From Nonomuraea helvata (GTDB taxonomy: Bacteria; Actinomycetota; Actinomycetes; Streptosporangiales; Streptosporangiaceae), in contig NZ_BAAAXV010000011.1 in the NCBI RefSeq assembly GCF_039535785.1, positions 186,001 through 250,000 of the forward strand: a stretch of DNA of 64,000 nt, in the 5' to 3' direction. This document shows, piece after piece, positions 7,956 to 16,932 of the stretch (the stretch's first letter is position 1; each line of letters begins with the position of its first letter). Below the pieces are notes generated by a model. That model was not told the DNA's origin, made no database searches, and saw nothing but the letters and a program-made list of their open reading frames with translations. A program made the position numbers and the translations under genes.

Positions 7956-8969
7956 TCAGGGAGGGGTGCGCCAAAGAATTCGTGACACGTCGGGTTTCGG
8001 AGCGACTCCGCGCAGCGACAGCCAGGCCAGCCCGTGGCGGGCGGCGTACGCGGTCAGCGTGCGGGCGTCGATCTCGTTCAGGTCGCCCGAGTCCGTCAGC
8101 ACGGGGGTCAGCGCGATGCGCTCCCACGCCTCGTCGGGGTCGGCCAGCCCCTGGGCCTGCGCGATCTGGTCCCGCGCGGCCAGCACGGACTCCGCCATCC
8201 GCTGCAGGCGGCCGTCGGCGGAGCCGCGCTGCTCGATCTCGGCCAGGAGGTTGACGGTGCCGATCTCGGCGCCCGCCTGGCGGGTGGCGCGCAGCATCGC
8301 CACGTCGTCCGCGTCCAGCCCGTCCTGTCCCACCGGCAGGGTGAAGCTGACCTGGAGCGGCCGTTCGCGCTGCATGGCGTAGATGGCCCGCGCCCGGCGC
8401 AGCACGGCGGCCCTGTCGTCGCTGTCGTGGACCTCGAAGTCGACGGTGCCGGCGTCGAACGCCCCCACCACCCTGCGGTAGGCGGAGGCCAGCCCGCCGG
8501 GCCTGGTGCAGGTGTCGGCCAGCTCCCGCCCGTCGGGGCCGCCGAACACGGGCGCGGCGTCGCCGCCCAGGGCCCGGAGCCGGCCGATCCGGTTGGCCAC
8601 CGGGTTCTTGCTGGGGTCGAGCGGGTCGGAGTCGGACGGGCCGTGCCACTTGGGCACGCAGCCGTCGTCGCCCGCCACGAGGTGGCCGAGCGCGTAGTGG
8701 CGCACGCCGGTGCGCCGGGACTCCTTGGGCAGGTCGAAACCGGGTTCGCGGGCGGTGTCGACGAATTCGACGAAGCCGGCGGGCGGCTCGTCTGCCACCG
8801 GTGGCGAGACGGCAGGGGAGTGCCTCACCACCGGCGGCGGCTTCGGTGCGGGGCTGGCGTCCGCCGGGAGCATGCGCCAGGCCATGCCGGTGACCCCGGT
8901 GAGCGCGAGCGCGCCGAGGATCGAGAGCGGGCGCGGGAGCATGCCCGGCTCCCTCGTGTGCCGTGGCAT
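7956..8969 (-). CDS. Secreted GH18 chitinase-like protein with altered active site
   Basis: The 337-residue protein has an N-terminal signal/anchor (LPRPLSILGALALTGVTGMAW), a proline-rich linker and a TIM-barrel domain. Its spacing matches bacterial GH18 chitinases, with strand motifs at VDFEVHD, VSFTLPVG, VNLLAEIE and WLSLRGV. The GH18 signature DxxDxDxE reads G-T-V-D-F-E-V-H. His181 replaces the catalytic Glu, Glu179 replaces the middle Asp, and the usual MDY motif reads AEIE. It is therefore probably a non-hydrolytic carbohydrate-binding protein. The ATG at 8969 has a GGGG site; an upstream TTG at 8975 is less likely. Confidence 0.6.
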   Translation of the reverse strand: MPRHTREPGMLPRPLSILGALALTGVTGMAWRMLPADASPAPKPPPVVRHSPAVSPPVADEPPAGFVEFVDTAREPGFDLPKESRRTGVRHYALGHLVAGDDGCVPKWHGPSDSDPLDPSKNPVANRIGRLRALGGDAAPVFGGPDGRELADTCTRPGGLASAYRRVVGAFDAGTVDFEVHDSDDRAAVLRRARAIYAMQRERPLQVSFTLPVGQDGLDADDVAMLRATRQAGAEIGTVNLLAEIEQRGSADGRLQRMAESVLAARDQIAQAQGLADPDEAWERIALTPVLTDSGDLNEIDARTLTAYAARHGLAWLSLRGVAPKPDVSRILWRTPP

Positions 8970-9087
8970 AGGCAACCCCGTGTGGTCAGTCGGCTACGTA
9001 GCGGCGTTGCCCGGAACGCTAGCAAGCTCGCGGGGCTCCGGGCGGGGCTTTTCCGGCACGCGTCCGTTGTGTACGCATAATGGCGTC

Positions 9088-10005
9088 ATGAAGCTGCGGA
9101 TCTTCACCGAGCCCCAGCAGGGCGCGACATATGACGACCTGCTCACCGTCGCCCAGGCCACCGAACGGCTGGGTTTCGACGCTTTCTTCCGTTCCGACCA
9201 CTACATGCGCATCGGCCCCGGCGACCCGGGGGCCGGCTCCACCGACGCGTGGATCACCCTTGCCGGCCTGGCCAGGGAGACCTCGAGGATCCGCCTCGGC
9301 ACTCTGGTGACACCGGCCACGTTCCGGATGCCCGGGCCCTTGGCGATCAGTGTCGCGCAGGTCGACCAGATGAGCGGCGGCCGGGTCGAGCTGGGCTTCG
9401 GCACCGGCTGGTTCGACAATGAGCACGCGGCGTACGGCATCCCGTTCCCGCCGCAGCACGAGCGGTTCGGGCGGTTCGAGGAGCAGCTCGAGATCATCAC
9501 GGGCCTGTGGACCGCGGAGAAGGGCTACTCCTTCGAGGGCAGCTACTACCGGGTCGCCGACTCTCCCGCGCTGCCCAAGCCGGTGCAGAGCCCCAGGCCG
9601 CCGATCATCATCGGCGGTTTCGGCGCCAAGCGCACTCCGCGGCTGGCGGCGACGTACGCGGACGAGTACAACCTGCCGTTCCGCACGCTGTCCGACACGG
9701 CCGAGGGCTTCGGCCGGGTGCGCGAGGCCGGCGAAGCGGCCGGGCGCAGCCTGGTCTACTCGGTGGCGCAGACCACCATCGTGGGCCGCGACCGGGCCGA
9801 GATCGAGCGGCGCGCCGCCGCCGTCGGCGAGAACCCCGACACACTGCGGGAGAACGGCCTGGCCGGCACCCCGGCCGAGGTGCTGGAGAAGATCGGGAAG
9901 TTCGCGGAGCTGGGCGCCGAGCACGTCTACCTGCAGATCCTGGATCTGTCGGACCTGGAGCACCTGGAGCTGATCGCCGCCGAGGTGCTCCCGCACGTCC
10001 GGTAA
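9088..10005 (+). CDS. LLM-class F420-dependent oxidoreductase
   Basis: This 305-residue protein is a luciferase-like monooxygenase TIM barrel. It begins MKLRIFTEPQQGATYDDLLTVAQATERLGFDAFFRSDHYM, with FGTGWF, HERFGRFEEQLEII and PPIIIGGFGAKRTPRLAA typical of actinobacterial F420-dependent members. It should use coenzyme F420 rather than FMN to oxidise or reduce an unknown small molecule in the cytosol. There is no Shine-Dalgarno site, and CATAAT at 9075-9080 could be a -10 box that places the transcript start at the ATG, suggesting leaderless translation. The next gene, hen1, starts 41 bases downstream. Confidence 0.88.
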   Translation: MKLRIFTEPQQGATYDDLLTVAQATERLGFDAFFRSDHYMRIGPGDPGAGSTDAWITLAGLARETSRIRLGTLVTPATFRMPGPLAISVAQVDQMSGGRVELGFGTGWFDNEHAAYGIPFPPQHERFGRFEEQLEIITGLWTAEKGYSFEGSYYRVADSPALPKPVQSPRPPIIIGGFGAKRTPRLAATYADEYNLPFRTLSDTAEGFGRVREAGEAAGRSLVYSVAQTTIVGRDRAEIERRAAAVGENPDTLRENGLAGTPAEVLEKIGKFAELGAEHVYLQILDLSDLEHLELIAAEVLPHVR

Positions 10006-10046
10006 TCGAATGGCGGCGCTTCGCGGGGGTACGGCAGACTTGGGGC

Positions 10047-11537
10047 GTGCTGCTGATGATCACGACCACCGCGAGGCCCGCCACCGACCTGGGTTTCCTC
10101 CTGCACAAGCATCCCGAGCGGGTGCAGGAGTTCGGCCAGTCGTTCGGCACGGCCACGGTGTTCTACCCCGAGGCGGGCGACGAGCGCTGCACGGCGGCGC
10201 TCCTGCTCGAGGTGGACCCGATCGCGCTGGTCCGGTCGCGCGGCAAGAGCTCGCCCGACTTCAGCCTGTCGCAGTACGTCAACGACCGCCCGTACGCGGC
10301 CTCCTCGCTGCTGGCCGTGGCGCTGGCGGACGTGTTCCGCACCGCGCGGGCCGGCCGGTGCAAGGCCAGGCCGGAGCTGCCCGGCACGCCGCTGCCGCTT
10401 GAGCTGCGGCTGCCCGCGCTGCCCTGCAGGGGCGGCCCGGAGCTGGCGGCGCGGCTGTTCGAGCCGCTCGGATGGGAGGTGGACGCGCAGGCGCTGCCGC
10501 TCGACGAGGGCTTCCCCGAGTGGGGACAGTCGCGCTACGTCCGGCTCACCCTGCGCGGCACGGCGCGCCTCGCCGACGCGCTCAACCACCTGTACGTGCT
10601 GCTGCCCGTCCTCGACGACGGCAAGCACTACTGGATCGCGCCCGACGAGGTCGACAAGCTGATCAGGGCCGGTGAGGGATGGCTGCACGGCCACCCAGAG
10701 CGCGGCCTGATCAGCCGGCGCTACCTCGGGCGGCGCTGGGCGCTGGCCCGCACCGCGCTGGCGCGGCTGGCCGAGCTGGGCGACGAGACCGAGGAGGAGC
10801 TGGAGCCCGCGGTCGAGGAGGACGCGCCCGCCGGGGAGAGCGCCGCCGACGAGGCGGCCGCCGCGGAGGCGGAGTCCCAGGGCGACGCCCCCTCGGAAGA
10901 GGTCTCCTCCGAAGAGAAGGCCCCCAAGAAGACCCCGCTGAACGTCACGCGCCGCGAGGCCGTGCTCGCCAAGCTGGAGGAGCTGGGCGCGGCCAGCGTG
11001 ATCGACCTCGGCTGCGGCCAGGGCGAGCTGGTCGGCGCGCTGCTGGCCAGGCCCAGGTTCGCCCGGGTGGGCGGCATGGACGTGTCGTCGATGGCCCTCA
11101 CCATCGCCGCCCGCAAGCTGCGCCTCGACCGCATGCCCGACAGCAAGCGCGCCAGGCTCACCTTGTTCCAGGGCGCGCTCACGTACACCGACAAGCGCCT
11201 GTCCGGCTACGACGCCGCGGTGCTCATGGAGGTGATCGAGCACGTCGACCCGCCCCGCCTGGCCGCGCTGGAGAACGTCGTGTTCGGCCACGCGAGGCCC
11301 CACCACGTGCTCGTCACCACCCCCAACATCGAGCACAACGTCCGCTACGAGTTCCTGACCGGCCTGCGCCACCCCGACCACCGCTTCGAGTGGACCCGCG
11401 CCGAGTTCGCCGCCTGGGCCGCCCGCGTGGCCGGCGAGTACGGCTACCAGGTCGCGTTCGAGCCGGTCGGCGAGGACGACCCCGAGGTCGGCCCGCCCAC
11501 CCAGATGGGAGTGTTCACCCGTGATCAGCGTTCCTGA
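10047..11537 (+). CDS. hen1: Hen1: 3'-terminal RNA ribose 2'-O-methyltransferase
   Basis: The 496-residue protein has the bacterial Hen1 N-terminal domain (TDLGFLLHKHPERVQEFGQSFGTATVFYPEA), an acidic low-complexity linker at about residues 245-295, and a C-terminal methyltransferase domain. The latter has the SAM loop VIDLGCGQGE and the metal-binding signature EVIEHVDPPRL with TTPNIEHN. It methylates the 2'-OH of the 3' end at an RNA break before Pnkp seals it, so the repaired site resists renewed cleavage. GTG at 10047 gives the family-like start MLLMITTT; ATG at 10056 is an alternative. The last 17 bases overlap pnkp, which ties the two in one operon. Confidence 0.93.
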   Translation: MLLMITTTARPATDLGFLLHKHPERVQEFGQSFGTATVFYPEAGDERCTAALLLEVDPIALVRSRGKSSPDFSLSQYVNDRPYAASSLLAVALADVFRTARAGRCKARPELPGTPLPLELRLPALPCRGGPELAARLFEPLGWEVDAQALPLDEGFPEWGQSRYVRLTLRGTARLADALNHLYVLLPVLDDGKHYWIAPDEVDKLIRAGEGWLHGHPERGLISRRYLGRRWALARTALARLAELGDETEEELEPAVEEDAPAGESAADEAAAAEAESQGDAPSEEVSSEEKAPKKTPLNVTRREAVLAKLEELGAASVIDLGCGQGELVGALLARPRFARVGGMDVSSMALTIAARKLRLDRMPDSKRARLTLFQGALTYTDKRLSGYDAAVLMEVIEHVDPPRLAALENVVFGHARPHHVLVTTPNIEHNVRYEFLTGLRHPDHRFEWTRAEFAAWAARVAGEYGYQVAFEPVGEDDPEVGPPTQMGVFTRDQRS

Positions 11538-13980
11538 GCTGTCCCTGGTGGTGCTGGTCGGCGTCTCAGGCAGCGGCAAGTCGACGTTCGCCGGGAAGCA
11601 CTTCAAGCCCACCCAGGTCATCTCCTCCGACTTCTGCCGCGGCCTGGTCGCCGACGACGAGAACGACCAGGCGGCCACCCCCGCCGCCTTCGACCTGCTG
11701 CACCACATCGTCGGCGTGCGGCTGGCCAGGGGCCTGTTCACCGTGGTCGACGCCACCAACGTCCAGTACGCCGCCCGCAAGAGCCTGATCGAGCTGGCCA
11801 AGCGGCACGACGTGCTGTGCGACGCGATCGTGCTCGACGTGCCGGAGGAGGTGGCCATCGAGCGCAACGCCGCCCGCCCCGACCGCGACTTCGGCCCCGG
11901 CGTGGTGATCCGCCAGCGCAAGGACCTGCGGCGCTCGTTGAGCAGGATCTCGAACGACGGCTTCAGGCGGGTGCACGTGCTGCGCGGCCTGGACGAGATC
12001 GACAGCGCGGCGATCAGGTACGAGAAGGCGTGGTCCGACAGGACCGAGCTGACCGGCCCCTTCGACATCATCGGCGACATCCACGGCTGCCGCTCCGAGC
12101 TGGAGACGCTCCTGCGCAAGCTCGGCTGGGAGGGACTCACGCACCCGGAGGGCCGCACCGCCGTGTTCGTCGGCGACCTGGTGGACCGCGGGCCCGACAC
12201 TCCCGGCGTGCTGCGCCTGGTGATGGACATGGTCGAGGCGGGCACCGCGATCTGCGTGGCCGGCAACCACGAGCAGAAGCTGGTGCGCGCGCTCAACGGC
12301 CGCAAGGTCAAGGTCGCGCACGGCCTGCAGGAGTCGCTCGACCAGCTCGCCGAGCAGCCGCCCGAGTTCGTGGAGCGGGCGAGGACCTTCATGGACGGCC
12401 TGCTCAGCCACTACCGGCTCGACGGCGGCCGCCTGGTCGTCGCGCACGCGGGACTCAAGGAGGCCTACCACGGCCGCGCCTCCGGCCGGGTGCGCTCCTT
12501 CGCCCTGTACGGCGACACCACCGGCGAGACCGACGAGTACGGCCTGCCGGTCCGCTACCCGTGGGCCGAGGAGTACCGCGGCAGGGCCATGGTCGTCTAC
12601 GGCCACACCCCCACGCTCCACCCCGAATGGGTCAACAACACGATCTGCCTCGACACCGGTTGCGTCTTCGGCGGTCACCTGACCGCGCTGCGCTACCCCG
12701 AGCGCCAGATCGTCCAGGTCCCCGCGGAGCAGGTCTGGTACGAGCCGCTCAAGCCGCTCGGCGGCCCCGGCCGCGATCCCGGCATGCTGGACATCAACGA
12801 CGTGACCGGCACCCGGTACGTCGAGACCGGGTTCGGCCCCCGGGTCAAGGTCCTGGAGGAGAACGCGGCCGCGGCCCTGGAGGTCATGAGCCGGTTCGCG
12901 GTGGACCCGCGCTGGCTGGTCTACCTGCCGCCCACCATGGCGCCGCCGGAGACGTCCAAGCTGGACGGCTACCTGGAGCACCCGCACGAGGCGTTCGAGG
13001 AGTTCGCCGCCGCCGGGGTGCGCGAGGTCGTGTGCGAGGAGAAGCACATGGGCTCCCGGGCCGTCGCCGTGCTGGCCAGGACGCCGGAGGTGGCGGCGGC
13101 CAGGTTCGGCGTGACGGACGGCAGCGCGGGCGCCGTCTACACGCGTACCGGACGGCCGTTCTTCCACGACATGGCGCCGCTGGTCACGCGGCTGCGCGAG
13201 GCGTGCGAGCCGCTCTGGGCCGAGCTCGGCTCGGACTGGGTGGTGCTCGACTGCGAGCTGCTGCCCTGGTCGGCCAAGGCCGGGGAGCTGATCAGGTCGC
13301 AGTACGCCTCCGTCGGGGCGGCCGCCCGCGCCGCGCTGCCCGAGGCGGTCTCGGCCCTGGAAGCGGCGGCCGGGCGCGGGCTGGATGTGGGCGGACTGCT
13401 CGCCCGCACCCGCCGCCGCTCCCACAACGCTGCCCTGTTCCGCGACGCCTACGCACGATACTGCTGGCCGGTCGACGGCCTGGAGGGCGTCCGGGTGGCG
13501 CCGTTCCAGATCCTGGCCTGCGAGGGGCGGGCCACGGCGCTGGAGCCGCACGACTGGCACCTGTCCACGCTGGCGCTGCTCGACTCGCCGCTGATCACCC
13601 AGACCCGGCACGTCTTCGTCACGCTCGACTCGCCGGAGTCCCGGGCTGAGGCGACCGCGTGGTGGGAGTCGCTGACGGCGGCGGGCGGCGAGGGCATGGT
13701 GGTCAAGCCCGCCACCTACGCGGGCGGCCGGGTGCAGCCGGGGGTGAAGGTGCGCGGGCGCGAATACCTGCGCATCATCTACGGCCCCGACTACACCGAG
13801 TCGCTCGACGTGCTGCGCAGGCGCTTCCTGGGCAAGAAGCGCTCGATGGCGCTGCGCGAGTACACGCTGGGGCTGGAGGCGCTGTCGCGGCTGGCCGAGG
13901 GGGAGGCGGGCTGGCGGGTGCACGAGCCGGTCTTCGCCGTGCTGGCCCTGGAGTCGGAGCCGGTCGACCCGCGGCTTTAA
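11521..13980 (+). CDS. pnkp: Pnkp: polynucleotide kinase-phosphatase-ligase of RNA repair
   Basis: All three modules are present in 819 residues. An N-terminal 5'-polynucleotide kinase has P-loop GVSGSGKS at 14-21. A central binuclear metallophosphatase has GDIHGC at 185, GDLVDRGP, GNHE, HAGLKEAYH and GHTP. A C-terminal nucleotidyltransferase/ligase has catalytic Lys508 in EKHMG (KxxG). It heals and seals RNA cut by ribotoxins, leaving 5'-OH and 2',3'-cyclic phosphate ends to be processed and joined. It needs the Hen1 N-terminal domain for ligation in characterised systems. The start is GTG at 11521 inside the end of hen1. No toxin gene is adjacent. Confidence 0.95.
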   Translation: MISVPELSLVVLVGVSGSGKSTFAGKHFKPTQVISSDFCRGLVADDENDQAATPAAFDLLHHIVGVRLARGLFTVVDATNVQYAARKSLIELAKRHDVLCDAIVLDVPEEVAIERNAARPDRDFGPGVVIRQRKDLRRSLSRISNDGFRRVHVLRGLDEIDSAAIRYEKAWSDRTELTGPFDIIGDIHGCRSELETLLRKLGWEGLTHPEGRTAVFVGDLVDRGPDTPGVLRLVMDMVEAGTAICVAGNHEQKLVRALNGRKVKVAHGLQESLDQLAEQPPEFVERARTFMDGLLSHYRLDGGRLVVAHAGLKEAYHGRASGRVRSFALYGDTTGETDEYGLPVRYPWAEEYRGRAMVVYGHTPTLHPEWVNNTICLDTGCVFGGHLTALRYPERQIVQVPAEQVWYEPLKPLGGPGRDPGMLDINDVTGTRYVETGFGPRVKVLEENAAAALEVMSRFAVDPRWLVYLPPTMAPPETSKLDGYLEHPHEAFEEFAAAGVREVVCEEKHMGSRAVAVLARTPEVAAARFGVTDGSAGAVYTRTGRPFFHDMAPLVTRLREACEPLWAELGSDWVVLDCELLPWSAKAGELIRSQYASVGAAARAALPEAVSALEAAAGRGLDVGGLLARTRRRSHNAALFRDAYARYCWPVDGLEGVRVAPFQILACEGRATALEPHDWHLSTLALLDSPLITQTRHVFVTLDSPESRAEATAWWESLTAAGGEGMVVKPATYAGGRVQPGVKVRGREYLRIIYGPDYTESLDVLRRRFLGKKRSMALREYTLGLEALSRLAEGEAGWRVHEPVFAVLALESEPVDPRL

Positions 13981-14000
13981 GGGCCTGGCCTGCGGGTATG

Positions 14001-14018
14001 TCCCCGACACCTCGGGGA
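14001..14018 (+). promoter_or_regulatory. Hairpin covering the glcP-like ribosome binding site
   Basis: TCCCCGA at 14001-14007 pairs with TCGGGGA at 14012-14018 around a 4-base loop. The 3' arm is part of the ribosome binding site GGGGAGG (14014-14020), 6 bases before the ATG of the sugar permease gene. It could damp translation or be a weak terminator for the Pnkp transcript. Confidence 0.4.
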
Positions 14019-14026
14019 GGACCTGC

Positions 14027-15427
14027 ATGTCTACCAAGTACGCCCATCACGAGCACCTGGGCCACGTCGTGTTCATCACGGCGGCCGCGGCGATCGGGGG
14101 GTTCCTGTTCGGCTACGACAGCGCGGTCATCAACGGCGCGGTCGTGGGCATACAGAAGTACTTCCACGTGGGGCCGGTCCGGACGGGCTTCGTGGTGGCC
14201 ATCGCGCTGCTCGGGTCCGCCGTGGGGGCGTGGGCGGGCGGCGGGATGGCCGACCGGCTGGGGCGTACGAAGACGATGCAGGTGGCGGCGCTGCTGTTCG
14301 CGATCAGCTCGATCGGGCAGATGCTGCCGTTCGCCCTCTGGGACCTCGCGTTCTGGCGCGTGGTCGCGGGTTTCGCGATCGGCATGGCCTCGGTGATCAG
14401 CCCTGCGTACATCGCCGAGGTGGCGCCGCCCGCCTATCGGGGCCGGCTGGGCTCGTTCCAGCAGCTGGCCATCGTGCTCGGCATCGCGATCTCCCAGCTC
14501 GTCAACTACCTGATCGTCGAGCTGGCCGGCGGCAACGTGAACAACCCCCTGGGGGCGCTGCAGGCCTGGCAGTGGATGCTGGGCGCCTGCCTCGTGCCCG
14601 CCCTGCTCTACCTGGTGTTCGCCCTGACCATCCCCGAGTCGCCGCGCTACCTGATCATGTCGGGGCGCACCAGGAGGGCACGCGAGGTGCTGGTCGAGGT
14701 CGAGGGCGAGGACGTCGACCTCGACGCGCGCATCGCGGAGATCCAGCACGTGCTGCGCACCCAGCGCGTGCCGACGCTGAAGGACCTGCGCGGGCCCGCG
14801 TTCGGGCTGCTGCCGATCGTCTGGATCGGGATCACCCTGTCGGTGTTCCAGCAGTTCGTCGGCATCAACGTGATCTTCTACTACTCGTCCGTGCTCTGGC
14901 AGTCGGTCGGCATCAACCAGGCCCAGTCGCTGCTGATCAGCTTCTCCAGCTCGATCATCAACATCGTGGGCACGTTCATCGCGATCTCGCTGGTGGACCG
15001 GATCGGGCGCAGGCCGCTGCTCCTGATCGGCTCGGCCGGGATGACGGTCGCGCTGGCCACCGCGGGGTGGGCGTTCAGCGCCGCCCGGATGGTGGGGAAG
15101 TCGGTCACGCTGCCGGACCCGCAGGGGCTGATCGCGCTCGTGGCGGCCAACGTGTTCGTGCTGTTCTTCGCGCTGTCCTGGGGTGTGGTGGTCTGGGTGC
15201 TGCTGGGGGAGATGTTCCCCAACCGCATCCGCGCCGCCGCCCTGGGCGTCGCGGCGGGAGCGCAGTGGATCGCGAACTGGGCGATCACGGTGTCGTTCCC
15301 CGCGCTGGCGCAGTGGAACCTGGCGGCCACCTACGCCGTCTACGCGTGCTTCGCGCTGCTGTCGTTCCTCTTCGTCATCAAGTGGGTGCGGGAGACCAAG
15401 GGCCGCAAACTCGAAGACATGGGCTAG
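14027..15427 (+). CDS. MFS sugar porter (glucose permease-like)
   Basis: This 466-residue protein is a twelve-helix transporter of the sugar-porter family. It has GGFLFGYDSAVINGA in helix 1, ADRLGRTKT in the 2-3 loop, IPESPRYLIM after helix 6, QQFVGINVIFYYS in helix 7, DRIGRRPLLLIG in the 8-9 loop and RETKGRKLEDM at the C-terminus. Streptomyces GlcP has the same layout, so sugar:proton symport is likely, but substrate choice within this family cannot be read from motifs. The ATG at 14027 has a strong GGGGAGG site. The DNA glycosylase gene begins 90 bases downstream. Confidence 0.9.
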   Translation: MSTKYAHHEHLGHVVFITAAAAIGGFLFGYDSAVINGAVVGIQKYFHVGPVRTGFVVAIALLGSAVGAWAGGGMADRLGRTKTMQVAALLFAISSIGQMLPFALWDLAFWRVVAGFAIGMASVISPAYIAEVAPPAYRGRLGSFQQLAIVLGIAISQLVNYLIVELAGGNVNNPLGALQAWQWMLGACLVPALLYLVFALTIPESPRYLIMSGRTRRAREVLVEVEGEDVDLDARIAEIQHVLRTQRVPTLKDLRGPAFGLLPIVWIGITLSVFQQFVGINVIFYYSSVLWQSVGINQAQSLLISFSSSIINIVGTFIAISLVDRIGRRPLLLIGSAGMTVALATAGWAFSAARMVGKSVTLPDPQGLIALVAANVFVLFFALSWGVVVWVLLGEMFPNRIRAAALGVAAGAQWIANWAITVSFPALAQWNLAATYAVYACFALLSFLFVIKWVRETKGRKLEDMG

Positions 15428-15517
15428 TCTCCGGCACGTGCTTATGGTCGCGCTCCCTCGGGCCTCCGCTGGTTACGGACTGGACGCCCTGCCGCTCTCC
15501 GGCCCGGCTCGCCGCTC

Positions 15518-16033
15518 GTGATCGACGACGTCCTGGGTCCCTCGCTCGACGTGCTGTTCTGCGGCATCAACCCCGGCCTCATGTCCGAGGCCACCGGCCA
15601 TCACTTCGCCCGTCCGGGCAACCGCTTCTGGCCCGCGCTGCACCTGTCCGGCTTCACGCCGCGCCTCCTGGCGCCTGCAGAGCAGCACCTCCTGCCCTCG
15701 TACGGGCTGGGCATCACGAACATCGTCGCCCGCCCCAGCGCCAAGGCGTCGGAGCTGACCAGGCAGGAGCTGGTCGAGGGCGGCCGGACGCTGGCGGCGA
15801 AGGTGGCCGACGCGGCGCCCAAGGTGCTGGCCGTCCTGGGGATCTCGGCCTACCGGACGGCCTTCGCCCGCCCCAAGGCCCGCATCGGTCCTCAGGACGA
15901 GGCCGTCGGCGGGGCCAGAGTCTGGGTGCTGCCCAATCCCAGCGGGCTGAACGCCCATTGGACCCTGGCCACCATCGCCGATGAGATGGGCCGGCTCCGC
16001 GGCTACTTGGCGACGAAGTCCTGGGTCCAGTAG
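15518..16033 (+). CDS. mug: G/U mismatch-specific uracil-DNA glycosylase (Mug/TDG type)
   Basis: The 171-residue protein carries the Mug/TDG hallmarks GINPGL (residues about 17-22, water-activating loop) and NPSGLNAH (intercalation loop), plus GITNIVARPS. It removes uracil or thymine-like bases mispaired with guanine, starting base-excision repair. GTG at 15518 is the only start codon in frame after the permease stop; the ribosome site is weak. Its 3' end overlaps the convergent CAP-domain gene by 31 bases. Confidence 0.9.
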   Translation: MIDDVLGPSLDVLFCGINPGLMSEATGHHFARPGNRFWPALHLSGFTPRLLAPAEQHLLPSYGLGITNIVARPSAKASELTRQELVEGGRTLAAKVADAAPKVLAVLGISAYRTAFARPKARIGPQDEAVGGARVWVLPNPSGLNAHWTLATIADEMGRLRGYLATKSWVQ

Positions 16034-16932
16034 ATCCGGCCCTGGGGGTTCTTGGCCGCGCCGACGCCGATGAGGTTGTAGTCGCAGTTCATGATGTTGG
16101 CCCGGTGACCCGGGCTGTTCATCCAGCCCTTGACCACGGAGGCCGGGGTGGGCTGGCCGAAGGCGATGTTCTCCGCGAAGCCCGTCCCTCCGGAGAAGCC
16201 GGCCCCCTTGATCCGGTCCATGAAGTCGCGGCCGTCCTTGGAGTCGTGGTCGAAGTAGTCCTGCTTCGCCATGTCGGCGGAGTGGCCGAACGCGGCCGCG
16301 CGGAGCAGCGGGTCGAACCTGAGCGGCCCGCAGCCGCCCTTCGCCCGCTCGGCGTTGGTCAGCCTGAGGACCTCGTTCTCCTGGGACGTGCCGACCGTGC
16401 TCCGCGACGGGGCCGTGGTGGGCGTCGAAGTGGGGGTCGGCGTGGGGGTGGGCGTGCTCACGGGGGCACAGGCCAGCTTGGCGGCCTTGGACTTGGCGGT
16501 ACGACCGCGGTAGTCGGTGGCGAACGCGTAAAAGGTGCCCGACTTGCAGGGGAGCGCCAGGATGATGCGGCCGTTCTTGGTGGCCCCGCTCTTGACGACG
16601 GGGTCGGTGCCGGGGACGGCGCGCATGATGCGGATGCGCATCAGCGCCGGATTGACGCAGCCGCGACGGGTGGCGAACGAGGTGATCTTGCCTTTGGCGC
16701 CGAGCCGCGGCTTGGCCACGCGCACGCGACACGAGGCCTCCGACGCCACGGTCGAGCCGCGAGCCGCCGATGAGCCGGGTGCCGCCGAGCCCTGCGCCGC
16801 CGCCGTGCCCTGGGTCGCCGGCGGGGCCGGCGCCTCTGCCGCGCCCTGCGCCCCGGTTCCGGCCGCGCAGCCGGTCGCGGAGAGCGCCGCCAGGGTCAGG
16901 AGCCCGCCGAATACCCCAAGGGGTCTACGCAT
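16003..16932 (-). CDS. CAP-domain (SCP/PR-1-like) secreted lipoprotein
   Basis: The 309-residue protein begins with a lipoprotein-type signal (LTLAALSATGC), then an Ala/Pro/Ser linker and a middle domain with paired cysteines (CRVRVAKPR...CVNPALMRIRIMRAVPG...LPCKSGTFYAFA). A threonine-proline linker follows, then a C-terminal CAP domain with NAERAKGGCGPLRFDPLLRAAAFGHSADMA, FAENIAFG and SPGHRANIMNCDYNLIGVGAA. Actinobacterial CAP proteins sit at the cell surface with unknown function. The ATG at 16932 has GGGAGG 9 bases before it. The 3' end runs 31 bases into the opposing mug gene. Confidence 0.9.
   Translation of the reverse strand: MRRPLGVFGGLLTLAALSATGCAAGTGAQGAAEAPAPPATQGTAAAQGSAAPGSSAARGSTVASEASCRVRVAKPRLGAKGKITSFATRRGCVNPALMRIRIMRAVPGTDPVVKSGATKNGRIILALPCKSGTFYAFATDYRGRTAKSKAAKLACAPVSTPTPTPTPTSTPTTAPSRSTVGTSQENEVLRLTNAERAKGGCGPLRFDPLLRAAAFGHSADMAKQDYFDHDSKDGRDFMDRIKGAGFSGGTGFAENIAFGQPTPASVVKGWMNSPGHRANIMNCDYNLIGVGAAKNPQGRIYWTQDFVAK

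Noticed and set aside
11566..14037. An 823-codon open frame antisense to pnkp
   Set aside because: The composition is that of a codon shadow and all recognisable motifs lie on the forward strand.
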